A stretch of DNA of 64,000 nucleotides from the NCBI GenBank assembly GCA_018806915.1, contig JAGKQI010000064.1, positions 248,001 through 312,000 on the forward strand, in the 5' to 3' direction. Position 1 is the first letter of the stretch, and each line of letters begins with the position of its first letter. Below the pieces are notes generated by a model. That model made no database searches, was not told the origin of the DNA, and saw only the letters and a list, made by a program, of their open reading frames with translations. The position numbers and the translations under genes were made by a program. Shown one piece after another: positions 33,528 to 44,095 of this stretch. Origin of the DNA: Phytophthora colocasiae (taxonomy: Eukaryota; Oomycota; Peronosporomycetes; Peronosporales; Peronosporaceae).

Positions 33528-33761
33528 TGTAGTCGGTCCACGAACACTTATTAGGGAAGCTGGTGGCTTCCTTGGATCCTTGCTTGTATTGATGCTGATT
33601 CAGAAGTGAGCTCTACTCTTGCTCCAGAGCTCCAAGAAAACGGAGGTCTTCGAGCCTAGTCCTCTAGCAATGATCCTACAATCTCTACCACCAGCTCGGT
33701 CTCGGTACCTTATCCGAGTCCCAGTGAGTAGGCACGTCTTACACGTCTTCGACCCACTACA
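33528..33761 (-). repeat. 5' LTR of gypsy element 1
   Basis: 234 bp. Directly inside it (33518-33527) is the palindrome AAGTTAACTT where a tRNA primer-binding site would be expected. Confidence 0.92.
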
Positions 33762-34020
33762 TTCTTAGAAGGTTCACGCTACCAACTGTTCGTGATTTTA
33801 CTACTACCAATCATGAAAGTACTGGTAAAAAATGTGGTTTTAAGGTGTACTGACCACCTCGAAGATATCACACCGGAAGCTGTGATCTTCACTGTCGACT
33901 TCTTCAATGCGATTTATGTGGCGACTTGTATGCAGAGTGCTTCTTCTGTCATCACCATTTTAGCTATTACCATTACGGATCTTTCACAGACCTTCATCAT
34001 GTTGTACGGACTACACCACA

Positions 34021-34986
34021 AGGGGTTCCGAAAATGTCATTGATTATTTATTTTTTTTCGTTTTCAGCGAAAAAATAATTTATTTCCAGGTTCACATTTC
34101 GAAGCTTCCAATTATTTTCTTTCAAGTTTACCGACCAATAACCTTCAGCACCCCTAGTGTCTTCCAAGTTGGAAGTTCCAACCAACCGGTTAATTGTAGA
34201 TTGGTGGTTCAGGGCGCTTTGTTAGTCTCAAGCGTCACCATGCTTCTCGATTCAGATTCAAATTTGCTGTTTTAGCACCTCTACCATGGCTCCATTCAAG
34301 AATTCGTCACGCTCAAAGTCGTCCAAGGCTCTGCCCAAGCGTTCAAATACCCCCAAGCCAAAACAACCGTATGAAAAAGCGAGAAAGGAGACAACCAACA
34401 AGAAAAAGTCGACGGCGCCATATACATCCAAGCAGGTTGCTCAGTTCTACTACAAAAATGTCGAGAACATTGAAGGAAATGTAACAGCGTACTACAAGTG
34501 TAGATGTGGTGTTCAGCGCAAGATGGAGGCAAACACGGGGTATACCAACCTCCTTCAGCATGTCTTCATGTGGCACTAAAATTTCCTATTGGAAATGGCA
34601 AATGCCGGCAACAACAGTGGCACTCTTGTGGGCTACATCGACGACAAGTCTTTCAAGATTTACTCTTGGATCGACATGACGATCTCCTGCAACCTTCCGT
34701 TTACGTTTTGCGAGTCGTAAGCTGCTACCGACTACGTGAAGATCGACAGCTTATCTACGGACAGTTTGATCAAGTACATGGGCTTACTGACTCGTGAGGT
34801 CGGAATGCGAGTACAGTTCGCAAGATCGTTCCCAATAATCTACCAATATACACCTTCGGTACATTCGTCTATATATTGCGCTGCAATAATCCCAATAATT
34901 TTCTGGCACACCTGCAGTGCAACATGCAGAATTATTTTTATTGCATTTTTTTAGCTTGCAATAACAATTACATTTTCGGAACCCCT
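34021..34986 (+). mobile_element. hAT-like transposon remnant with 16-bp TIRs
   Basis: AGGGGTTCCGAAAATG (34021-34036) and its exact reverse complement (34971-34986) bound a 966-bp segment inserted in the membrane-protein gene. The interior carries the start of a hAT-type transposase, so this is an internally deleted copy. No clear 8-bp target duplication is visible. Confidence 0.7.
34286..34855 (+). pseudogene. hAT-type transposase N-terminus (BED-like finger)
   Basis: Begins MAPFKNSSRSKSSK, a basic tail, then a BED-like zinc-finger segment (VTAYYKCRCGVQRK ... GYTNLLQHVFMWH) ending at a TAA near 34577. After a frame change it continues NNSGTLVGYIDDKSFKIYSW, IDMTISCNLPFTFCES, and after a TAA AATDYVKIDSLSTDSLIKYM, the region ahead of the catalytic core in oomycete hAT-like proteins. 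The catalytic core itself is absent. Family call is by pattern only. Confidence 0.5.
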
Positions 34987-35869
34987 GCCAGAGACATTGT
35001 ACCCAGACTCCACCGCACTACAAGTACTTCTACAGCATCAACTCCTGGTGAGATTAATTTACTGATCAATATCTCCGATCTATGTCGAGATCCTGAGAAG
35101 TTTGATCGACAGGTGCGGGCAAGTGTCCGAGTTCGTTCGTGCTTTCCGCACTCTTTATCGACAGTGAACTCTGGTTTACTGGATACGTTGTCTAGCTTTA
35201 AGCAACCTTTGGATTCTGATGCTGTTGTGCCATTTCGTAAAACTTCCAGCGTATCTCCTATCACTACACCTTCAACCCCGAAGCCACGTAAATGCTGCGT
35301 CATTTGCACCCGACGCAACTTAATAAAACCCCAACCGGATACCAAAGATTTAATCAGCCTGACAATTACTGAAGGTGCGGAGAACCGTTCGATAACAAGG
35401 CAGCGAAGCTCCAAATTGAATGCTCTTGGAGAGCACGCGATGATTCTCCACGAGTCCCTTGAGGTACTCTTCACGATGGAATGTCTAGTGGTTACTGCGT
35501 ACTTAGAAGCGATTATCCCGTTCTTTTATACAGTTTATATGCTGGTGATGGTACATCTTCCAAGTGCCCCTTACCATACTGAGATGAACGGTGTTACCTG
35601 CGAAAACGTCGGCTCTACTGTCTCTTCCGTCTTCGTCTTCGGGTTGCTCCAAATCATATCGTTTTGGATGCTAATGGCGGTTGTCAAGCGGAATTGCGGG
35701 ATGCAAGCGTTGTACCATCTCACGTTCGTTCTGGAGGAGCAGAGGTCTATGATTCAGGGTAAATTAATGATCTGGATGGTGATTACACTGTGCTTTCGTG
35801 TTGTTCATTTCGGCGTCGATTTCACATTCAAGTTCACTGGGCTTGGATATAATTCGTAACAGGAAGGAT

Positions 35870-37200
35870 TTAGGCGTTTAAGGCTCGGAATGGCTCGACG
35901 ATCTTTGTTGGAAAACGTTCTTCTCCCAAAGGATCATTTCTTTCACAGTGAGGAGCTGTAGGAATTTGGATGCTAGTGCTTGAGTCACAGACAGAAGAGC
36001 CACGAAGCGATAAGGATACCCACACATTCTCCTTTATCCATTCAGGAATTTCTTCTAGTTGTGTAAATTCTAGCGCCAAGTTAAATATACAGAAGCTGAC
36101 TTTGCTAGGTAAGTGGCTAATTGCATTGTGAGAGAGCGCCAAGTCGTAGTAATTCGTTGCCGCTGCACTGCTGAACGCTTCTTCGGGGATGGCGTTGAAT
36201 TTATTGTCAATCAGTGAAAGTTCACTCAACGATGGTAATTGCATGACAATAGTCGGGAATTGGCCGAGTTGAGAATGTTCAACGTACAAAACTTCGACAC
36301 TGTTCCAAGACTTTATAATTGCATGAGGGAGTGACGTAAGATTCGTGTGGGCAAATCCCAAGTCTGTCAAGAGCTGTGGAAGCTCAGGTGAAAGAATCCC
36401 AGCCGGGACTTCGGTCATATTTACAAACGAGAAGAACAAAAAGAGCATATTAGGATGCAGCTCAGCAGATACCGCAGCTTCTTCTCCCCATTGAACTAGT
36501 GTCACATTCCAGAGCTCAATACCCATTAAAGACGGGAACTCGCGAATGCTTGGTGGCATTTTGAACGCTGAATAATGCAGAAACGTAATTTTACGCACCA
36601 CTTCACGTTCTGACCATTGGAAAACGTCATGAGGTTGTAGCAATTGTACTTGATTACAGCACAACTCGAGTTAGGAGCGAGCCAGGGGTGCATTTTCTGT
36701 AGACACATTCTTGACATTACCTCGATATCTTGTACATTTTCATGAGCTATAAGATGAAGAGCGAGTACAATTCCACCAGTTGACAGGAAGAAAAGAGGCA
36801 ACATCGTCCGATATGCTCGCTGGAAAATTTTCATTAGCAAGTGGATACTATATGATGCTTGAGTCAAAGCTTCGATAGCACTTACGACAACGATGGATTT
36901 CTTCTTGCTTAGTCGGATTTTCGGTTGGGAATGGGATATTTTTGACAGGGAAAATTCAGAATGGAGCATGGATCCAATGGCATGTAGACAGAAGAAGAGA
37001 CTGACGTGAGGAACACCTCTAATCGCAGCGTTATCCCACGACATGAAGAAGAAACAACGGTTTTCGAGAACGAGATTGGGGAATGATGTATCTCCGTACA
37101 ACATTGCGTCTGGGAAATCGGCATGGCGATAGCACTCGGTAGACAGTAATCTTTCTCTAACTGTCAATCTAGCTTGATATTTGGCGCTTTGATGTAGCAT
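35870..37200 (-). pseudogene. LRR membrane protein with one frame break
   Basis: The N-terminal part (37200-36640) has a basic cytoplasmic stretch and a membrane segment (TMLPLFFLSTGGIVLALHLIA), then an extracellular-type Cys region (MCLQKMHPWLAP, SSCAVIKYNC). A 1-base frame change near 36640 moves reading to VFQWSEREVVRKITFLHYSA. That frame contains leucine-rich repeats (LPSLSELSLIDNKFNAIPEE, LALSHNAISHLPS) and ends at 35870. It converges on the membrane-protein gene ending at 35859 with a 10-bp gap. The break might be a true mutation, a missed short intron or a sequence error. The first Met may not be the real start. Confidence 0.6.
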
Positions 37201-37416
37201 GACCCAATTTGATCCCTGTCATTTGCAGCAGCTTACTCTGGAATTACCTGGCAGGAGCGAAAGCAGCTTCAGTATGGCTCAACAAGCTTCAACAACGAGA
37301 ATAATGAATTCACAAAATACCAGCAAAACATCGTGGCAAGTGTAGCGCTGCATGAACAGAATCTGCAAATGATTACATGATAGCCACCCTAGCAGCTTCT
37401 TACACTCAAAAGTAAC

Positions 37417-38011
37417 TCAAATGGTCTTGATCTGTGCCACTGGCGCCTTGTATCCCGCCCCCATGGCCGTGTACACCGCCCCACTAGAGCTGCTTCCGTA
37501 GACGTTCTCCGCCGGTGGCGGGTTCCTCATCAGTTCCGCTCGGTACGCGTGTGAGCGCTGAATGGCAACATACGTAACGAAGAGCTGAACACCGAACGAC
37601 AGCGTTCCGAAGATGATGACGCCCCATCCCCAGGCATCAAAATCCTTCCACTCACTCACGAGAATGAAGAGTACCACAGCCGAAATGGCTTGTAGCAACA
37701 GCATGAAGCAATTACCAAAGTAGTACTGACAACAGCACTAAAACATTAGAATACTACTCAAAAACAGTCTAAAAAGCTAGTAAACGACGTACAAATTGGA
37801 TGAAGCTGACTTTGCTCTGGATGACAGGCTGTACAGAGCCGTAATAGCCCATAGCGGCTACAATGACGCCGAAAAGACCCGACCACCACACGGTGTACGT
37901 GAAGAAGAAGGACACGAGCGTCACCCCCAGCTGCAGCAGCGCAATGGCATTACACGGGTCGCGGTTCTCGTACAGGAAGCCGAACTGGTCGTTGCGCTCA
38001 AGGTCGGCCAT
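37417..38011 (-). CDS. Small polytopic membrane protein, two exons
   Basis: Exon 1 is 38011-37794, the intron 37726-37793 (68 bp, GT..CAG), exon 2 37725-37417. The joined protein has four hydrophobic segments (LLQLGVTLVSFFFTYTVW, LFGVIVAAMGYYG, FMLLLQAISAVVLFILV, GWGVIIFGTLSFGVQLFVTYVA) and a C-terminal tail with AYRAELMRNPPP and YGSSSSGAVY. Four helices with short loops recall MARVEL or tetraspan proteins, but no signature proves it. The frame before ATG 38011 (KGIFRETSRPKDPWKRV) also looks coding and follows a good splice acceptor near 38110, so a further 5' exon is likely. Divergent from the MPDU1-type gene at 38230. Confidence 0.65.
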
Positions 38012-38229
38012 TGTCTCTCTGCTTGTGGCCTGGAAGAGCGAAGGAGGAATGACACGCTTCCACGGATCCTTTGGTCGCGACGTTTCGCGGAAGATACCCT
38101 TGCAAACCTGTATGAATTAGAAACCTGTAGAAGTAGATATAGATACATCATAAATTATGTTTTTGTGGTACACATAAACAATTTCCATCTGAATGACGTG
38201 TTTTTGATCTGCTCAAAATCACTTGAAAG

Positions 38230-39111
38230 ATGCCGAAAATGATGCAAGTTTGCGCGGTGGTAGCGCTGGCTACGACGCTTCTCGCTGCTTCTACTATGGC
38301 TGAGAAGAAAGCTGACGACGATTTGGTTCTGGGACTATTCACTCCTAAGTGCTTCGAAGCTTTTGTGACGCACCATGACTTCGCGAATGTGGAATGTATC
38401 AAGGCGGTGGTCAGCAAGGGATTGAGTTATGCGATCATCATGGGCAGCCTCATCCTCAAGTTGCCGCAGATTCTTAAGATCCTCGGGGCTAAAGACGTCA
38501 CGGGTCTTACTCCCAGTGCCTTTTACATGGAGGTGGTGCTTTATCTGTCCAGTACCATTTACAATGTGCTTCGTGGTTATCCGTTGAGCACTTGGGCCGA
38601 GAACTTAGTCATCCTGGCACAGAACATCATCCTGGTACTGCTTCTATGGGCCTTTTACACACCCAAGATCCCAGTGTCCACTAGATTCGGCCTCGTTGTG
38701 GTGTTTGCTGCTATGGGCGCGGGTATGCTCTCCATCCCTGAGGAATATCAATGGCTTCTAGCATCTGCTGGCATTCCTGTGAGCATTGTCGCTCGTATCC
38801 CGCAGGTAACAAAGTAGTTGTGGTTAATTGCTGTTGATTCAAGAGAACTGACGAATCTTGTTGTGGTGTAGATCTTGTCTAACTTCAAGCAAGGCCACAC
38901 GGGTCAATTGGCGCTAATCACGTTGGTGCTCAATCTTGGAGGCTCAATTGCTCGCTTGTTCACGACCATCCAGGAGACTGGCGATCCGGTGCAGGTGGCA
39001 GGCTTCGGTGTGGCTATTCTACTTAACGGCACGCTGGTGTTGCAGGTGTTGCTGTTCTGGGGAGCTACTAACAAGGCTCTGGCTCAGGCTTCGAAGAAGA
39101 AGGCTCAGTAA
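38230..39111 (+). CDS. Mannose-P-dolichol utilization defect 1 family protein, 271 aa
   Basis: PQ-loop membrane protein of the MPDU1 family, needed in animals for use of dolichol-linked mannose and glucose in the ER. Exon 1 is 38230-38805, the intron 38806-38871 (66 bp), exon 2 38872-39111. A signal-like first helix (residues 4-23) is followed by an ER-lumen stretch with CFEAF and VECIKAVVSKGLSYAI. PQ dipeptides sit at residues 79-80 (ILKLPQILKI) and 191-192 (ARIPQ, at the exon junction), one per PQ-loop repeat. Six or seven helices in all and a Lys-rich C-terminus (KKKAQ) that could act in ER retrieval. The length is close to that of family members. Complete and intact. Confidence 0.88.
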
Positions 39112-39140
39112 GGACACTTAACAAGGTGGACGTGGTCGTT

Positions 39141-40168
39141 TCATGCTGCCGCTCTAGCTGTCGGCGTGCTACTCTGTAACAAGCCGTGTTGCTGGTTATC
39201 CTTCTCTTCATAGTCGTCGTCCTGTACGCTTTCGTTGTCTTCGTCATTATCATCCTCCTCCGCTTCCTGCTTCAACCTGTTCAGCTTCAACTGTTGCGAA
39301 CTGATTCTCTTCTTTGGCTTGGGCTGGTTGAAAATCGATGGGTAATCCAACGTATTCACGAACGTGATCGTCTTGGGTGCTCCCAACTTACTATAGTACC
39401 TCACCATGCTGCCCGTAAACGGCGCTTTAGGTGCAGCAGCTTCAGCTTTCTTCTCCTCTTCTAGTTGCTCCAGCCTCTGCAGCGACTGTATGTTCTCCAC
39501 CTCAGTCCTCACAGCTTCAGCTAATAGCTGAGCTTGCGTCAATCGATTGCCCGTTTTCTCCACCGTTGGCTTCTTGTGTTTGGCTGCCAGTTTAGCAGCT
39601 TCATGTGACGCTCTTCGTCTCATCTCGGATGACTCGGACGATTTCCTGGCTGTTGAAGATCTCACAGTTGGGGCCACATATTCAAACACTGGCGTCGTAG
39701 AAGATGCAAGAGAAGCTACTGGGGTCTTTTGCACTGCAGCTACAGCGTTCCGTTTAGCTGGTCGAGACTGGATAGGCTCTTTGTATGTCCCTGAATTCGT
39801 CGCCCCACGTTTGCGTTTCTTGGGTTTTTCATCTTCGTCAGCATCATGAACATCTTCATCTGGAGCTTCTTCGGCATCGAAGTCCGAGTCTACAATATCT
39901 TCCTCCTCTGTAGACGAACACAACGACCTCAGCGGCTATAATTCAGAATGTAAGGAAGGATATAGCAAAAATTACCTGCTTCAGTAGAGTAATCGTCGTC
40001 CTCGCCGTCTTCTTGCCACGCCGCTTGCCCCCAAAACGACGCGTCAGCTTCAGCTTCCTCTCCGATGAGCTTGTGGATGCGGGTGCCGCGAGAACTGCGT
40101 GCTGGCAGCACCCTATGCGGCTCTCCATCGCCCTCAAGACTTGGACTGCGGCGGCGAGAGCGAGGCAT
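39141..40168 (-). CDS. YL1/VPS72-like nuclear protein (SWR1 complex), 319 aa
   Basis: Likely subunit of the SWR1/SRCAP chromatin remodeller that binds histone H2A.Z. Exon 1 is 40168-39976, the intron 39908-39975 (68 bp), exon 2 39907-39141; this acceptor keeps the acidic frame (STEA to EEEDIVDSDFD). Residues 24-53 hold the YL1 signature (RSSRGTRIHKLIGEEAEADA followed by SFWGQAAW). Then come a long acidic block, a basic KKRKRG patch, a coiled-coil Glu/Ala region and TGSMVRYYSKLG with ITFVN. The short C-terminal YL1 domain seen in many relatives is not evident; the protein ends in a second acidic run. It is tail-to-tail with MPDU1, 29 bp apart. Confidence 0.78.
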
Positions 40169-40199
40169 CCTTTGTGCAAAAGTATTGTGTACTGTGGTG

Positions 40200-41480
40200 G
40201 GTTAAAAAAGTATTAAAAGTTGGGTGATAAACGTTTTGGCTGTGCAAGTCAATTGAGTAAACTCTGCACTTGCGTATATCGATTGTGTGCGATGGTTGAA
40301 CTCTGTAATGCAACGCACGAAGGTTTAAAGCTCCATACCAGATACATGTTGGTTCCTTACCTGCAGTGCGTTAGCTTCGAGGCTGGAGCCATTCACCTGG
40401 CAATGTGACGACCAGGATTGAAAATAAGGGGGGGACGAAGCTCCAAACGCAGTTCCTATGCTGTTTCACGAAGTTCGAAATGGGTTCTGCCAACGCGTCA
40501 ACCAGAGAGTACTCGGGCAAGACCGACCACCAACGTCCTTCATTGCCGATTCGCCGCACGACTCACATTCTGAACGGTGGTCCGCCCCCATGCGTCTAGA
40601 AGAAATCCACTCCACCTTCTGCATTTTCGGTGCTGCCAATGGGCCAAGTGGATACGCCATCTCCTCTCCAACGTCATTCACCCCCGTCTGGACTGAAAAA
40701 GAATCAGGGGACAGACTTTCGTTCGAAGTGCAGCCCCCTGGATTGTATCTGCAGAGGCGCTGGCATGGGTTTTCCCGCATTGCTCCGGCCACTTCTCCCT
40801 CGCAATCATCACCAACTTCAGTGTGTCAACCAGGACTCGCCAAAAAGGCAACAATTCAGCGTCGCTAGCCAGCACGCATCAAGGCCGAAGTGGACGTCCG
40901 GCTTGTTTCTCCTCATAAATGAGCCCCAACATCATCTCTACGCGTAAATGTACCACTTTCACCAGGTCACAGTAACCCTTCCTGAACTGATAGCATTACT
41001 ATACCAAGTCACTTCTACATTTAAATACGTCTACATACAAACTTTTCTTCAACCAAATGATTATCGAGATAGACAGGAAAGCTCAATCAAATGAGCAAGT
41101 TCATCTAGGATTGCACGCAAGCCCTCCGAGTTGACGACCAACGAGATGGTGGCATCCTTCATGGCCCTCCACGCCAGCTTCAGGCCAAGAGCGGTCTCCA
41201 TTCACTCACTCCGAAAAAAAATCTAGGGAGAGAGTCTCCTGTTCTTCTCCACTGGTACAGTGTTGCCAGTACAGTGTCGGACTGATTCCCGAGTTTTCCA
41301 ATTGCACAGCTGCCCACCGACCGAGCGGCTCGCAGCGACTCGGGTGCAGCTCTGGGTGCAACAAGCGTTTGTGCCCCCAGTCAAAGTTGGAAGAAAAAGG
41401 CAGCGCCGTCACCTGCTAAGCGACTAAGAAGCTTCACGAAAGCTTTCCACTTGAGGGAGGGAATTCAATTGAGATTTTGA
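40200..41480. other. About 1.3 kb without a recognised gene
   Basis: Contains several open frames of 60-136 codons on both strands (40458-40868 +, 40466-40792 -, 41206-41412 -), none with a recognisable domain. On the minus strand 41202-41062 reads a 46-codon frame (METALGLKLAWRAMKDATIS...) that could be a stray exon. A repeat remnant is as likely. Confidence 0.35.
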
Positions 41481-41488
41481 CTCAATTC
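41481..41488 (+). promoter_or_regulatory. Candidate initiator of the LRR kinase gene
   Basis: CTCAATTC matches the general initiator form YTCANTYY. If transcription starts at its A (41484), the ATG at 41493 is only 9 nt in, which favours the ATG at 41550. Confidence 0.4.
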
Positions 41489-41549
41489 CGCAATGGATCG
41501 ATGCCGTCGAACTCGTAGAAGGCAAAATGCAGCGTTACGACCGTCCACG

Positions 41550-44017
41550 ATGAAGGCGGGGGTGGCGACAGCACTAGTGTTGCTGATTCAGGGGACCACT
41601 GCGCAGACGTGTGGACTCACAACCTCGACATTGTCGACAAGCTGCAACGATGCGTGTTCGCAGTACGAGCCGTGTTTAGTCTACAGTGCGTCATCGTGTC
41701 CTTCTGGAGCTTCGTGTATCACAGACAACGACTGTGCCATTCAGTGTTTTTCCAAAGCATTAGACGATCCGGATACATTCACGTTCTTGGTGGGGTTTGG
41801 CTCATACGAGAGCAGTCAGCAGAGCAGTGGGTCTTCGTTTAAAGAACAGGTTCTGGCTACTCCGGACGAGACGAGTTCGTACGCAGCAGCCAGTAACGAT
41901 GGCGTCTCTAACGTCAGTACGATCGAACTCCAGTCGACCGTGACTTCATTGTAAGTTTTTCGTTTTCCTTTCTTGCCGATGATCACAGGCTAATACGGTT
42001 TTGGACAGTATGCTTGTAGGAGGAACAGCTAGAAATGCCTCAGTGAAGAGCAAAGTGGCCAAAGTGACGTTCGGCTCTGATGTCATTTCCACACAGACGG
42101 ATGTCTCGAATGTGGTGCTGAACAACTTGGATCTATCGACTCCTGCAACGTTACAGCAGCTCCCGGTTATTTTACCGACGTCGTTGCAGAATTTGAACCT
42201 CGCCAACACTTTGATCTCCACGTTTCCGACTATGGTGGCCAACTTCACCAGTCTTCAGAACCTGTAAGAAAATCCGCGAGCTTTTCTGGCTTCCGATGTA
42301 TCATCTACTAACGTTTTTGTTAACGAAACAGTAACTTGGACAAGAATTTTATCACCGAAATCGCCGCTACAGCCGCACTCAACTCGCTTGTGCATTTGTA
42401 CGTCCAATATTTGAATCTATGTTTTGAAAATCTAGACGTACGTTGACTGTGTCTACCTACAGGAGCTTCAAGGACAACGAGATTCATAGCTTTCGTGCAG
42501 TTTTCCCGAACTTAGTAACTTTGGACCTGACTAGCAACAACTTTACAGATGTCCCGGCCAGTATCTACATCCACGACAGCCTCCAAGAGCTTCGGATGAA
42601 AGGCAACCCACTCACTTCCCCTTGGTTCACTAAGGACGAAGCTGCATTTCTCACCAGTCTATCGACTTTCGATCTGGAAAACTCGGATTTTACGAAATCG
42701 ATCGACAACTGCGGTGCCAGCAACCAACTCAAAGTCCATTCTCTTACCGTTTGCATCTCCGACAACTCAAACGACGACAATGATGACAGTAGCGAAGAAC
42801 CCAGCACCAGTTCCTCTTCGAACATCTTCGTCATTGTAGGGGCTGTCATTGGCGGTTTGTTAGTACTAGGTGTTGTCATTTTCGCTGGCATTTGGATCTA
42901 CCGGAGACGAGTTCGAAGACATCAGACCCGCCACTCCAAGATCGTCCGTGAGTCGTATTTTGGCGGTTTATCCCCTCCACTAGCTCGATCTCCTGCTACT
43001 AAGAGCTACCGAGGTGGTCGACGCACTCCAGTCAGCGGAGGGCCGAGATTTTGCAGTGACTACGATGACGAGGACAGCAACTATTCCCCACGTATTTCGA
43101 CTCGCAGTACCCACAGCAACCAGAGTTCAACTGCGTATTCTCTATGGAACGATGAGGAGTTACTGTCCCTGCAGGTGAAATACGAGGAGATTGAGGATAT
43201 CGAAACTATCGGGAGTGGCGCTTTCGGAATCATTTGGTTGGTAAAATACCGTGGATCTCAGTTACTAGCGTCAAAGCGACTTCGATCTGATCAGGTGACG
43301 AAGCAACGTACCCAAGCTTTCATTGAAGAGATCAAGATGGTTGCTCCTTTCGACCACCCGAACATTGTACGTCTCGTAGGGTGCGCCTGGACCATTGAGA
43401 CCGACTTGCAGGCACTTTTCGAGTACATGGCGTTTGGAGATCTACGTGACTACCTGGTAGACCCGAGTTCTCCTCGTCACTGGAGTCAGGAACTGTTACA
43501 ATTGGCTGCAGATGTGATCGAAGCACTAGTGTATGTGCATTCGTTCACCCCTCCACTGGTACACAGGGACCTCAAGTCCCGTAACGTGCTTTTATCTGGC
43601 GATATGAAGGCGAAAGTCACGGATTTTGGAGCTTCCAGATACAAATCAGTGGATGAGACTATGACCGCTGCAGTGGGAACTGGTCGTTGGTTAGCACCCG
43701 AAGTCATTTCAGGCAGTAGCACGTACGATCAGTCCGTCGACGTCTTCTCGTTTGGTGTGGTGTTGTCTGAAATGGACACACACTCGATTCCATACGACGA
43801 TGTACGCGGAGCGAATGGCAACCGGTTAAATGACATTGCCATTCTCCAGCTCGTGGCTACGGGTCAATTACGTCCAAAGTTTGGAGCTGGTTGTCCGCCA
43901 GAACTACGTATGTTGGCTGAACGCTGTCTGGATCAGGACCCTACAAAGCGTCCGCCGGCCCATGTTGTAGCGTACGAACTTCGTGTCATTCAGCGTTCAC
44001 ACTACACTTTGCTCTAG
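41550..44017 (+). CDS. LRR receptor-like TKL kinase, 758 aa
   Basis: Type I membrane receptor-like kinase. Exons 41550-41950, 42009-42263, 42332-42397 and 42463-44017, with introns of 58-68 bp in the same codon phase. A signal peptide (residues 1-18) is followed by a Cys-rich N-terminal domain and LRRs (LPTSLQNLNLANTLISTFP, FPNLVTLDLTSNNFTDVP). A Ser/Asp-rich juxtamembrane stretch precedes the membrane helix at about 361-387 and a basic stop-transfer. The kinase has the Gly loop GSGAFG 491-496, Lys 512, HRDLKSRN 608-615, DFG 628-630 and APE 652-654. All catalytic residues are present, so it is probably active, with Ser/Thr specificity typical of TKL kinases. ATG 41550 is preferred to 41493 because the signal peptide begins there. 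It converges on a paralogue at 44096. Confidence 0.9.
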
Positions 44018-44095
44018 AAGAATAACCCCATAAGGGATAATCAATAACCGAAGTAACAATATCACATGAACCCTTCACAATACTATTGCAATAGG

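Larger units (their letters stand above)
28352..33761 (-). mobile_element. Ty3/gypsy LTR retrotransposon 1
   Basis: Two 234-bp direct repeats (28352-28585 and 33528-33761), TG...CA, identical by eye. Flanks are TTCTC and TTCTT, so a 5-base target duplication with one mismatch. A purine-rich tract (GGAAGGGCGG on the minus strand) precedes the 3' LTR. Internal order gag, protease, RT, RNase H, integrase, chromodomain places it in the chromovirus side of Ty3/gypsy. Confidence 0.92.
27729..35859 (+). pseudogene. Polytopic membrane protein split by two transposons
   Basis: Unnamed oomycete membrane-protein family. The 5' part (27729-28351) has five to six hydrophobic segments. At 28351 a gypsy element enters; the last codons of the long open frame there (from VVGPRTL) are LTR sequence. 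Coding resumes at 33762 in frame: ...ELLFRF before and LEGSRYQLFVIL after, with one copy of the target site TTCT. It continues with helices to ...TFIMLYGLHHKG at about 34021, where a hAT-like remnant enters. It resumes near 34987 (RDIVPRLHRTT), passes through a Ser/Thr-rich cytoplasmic region and ends with four more helices at 35859. The only obvious damage is the two insertions. A 3' paralogue fragment lies just upstream (27259-27531). Confidence 0.7.

Noticed and set aside
41062..41202. 46-codon frame on the minus strand
   Set aside because: Reads plausibly but is short, with no domain or partner exon found.
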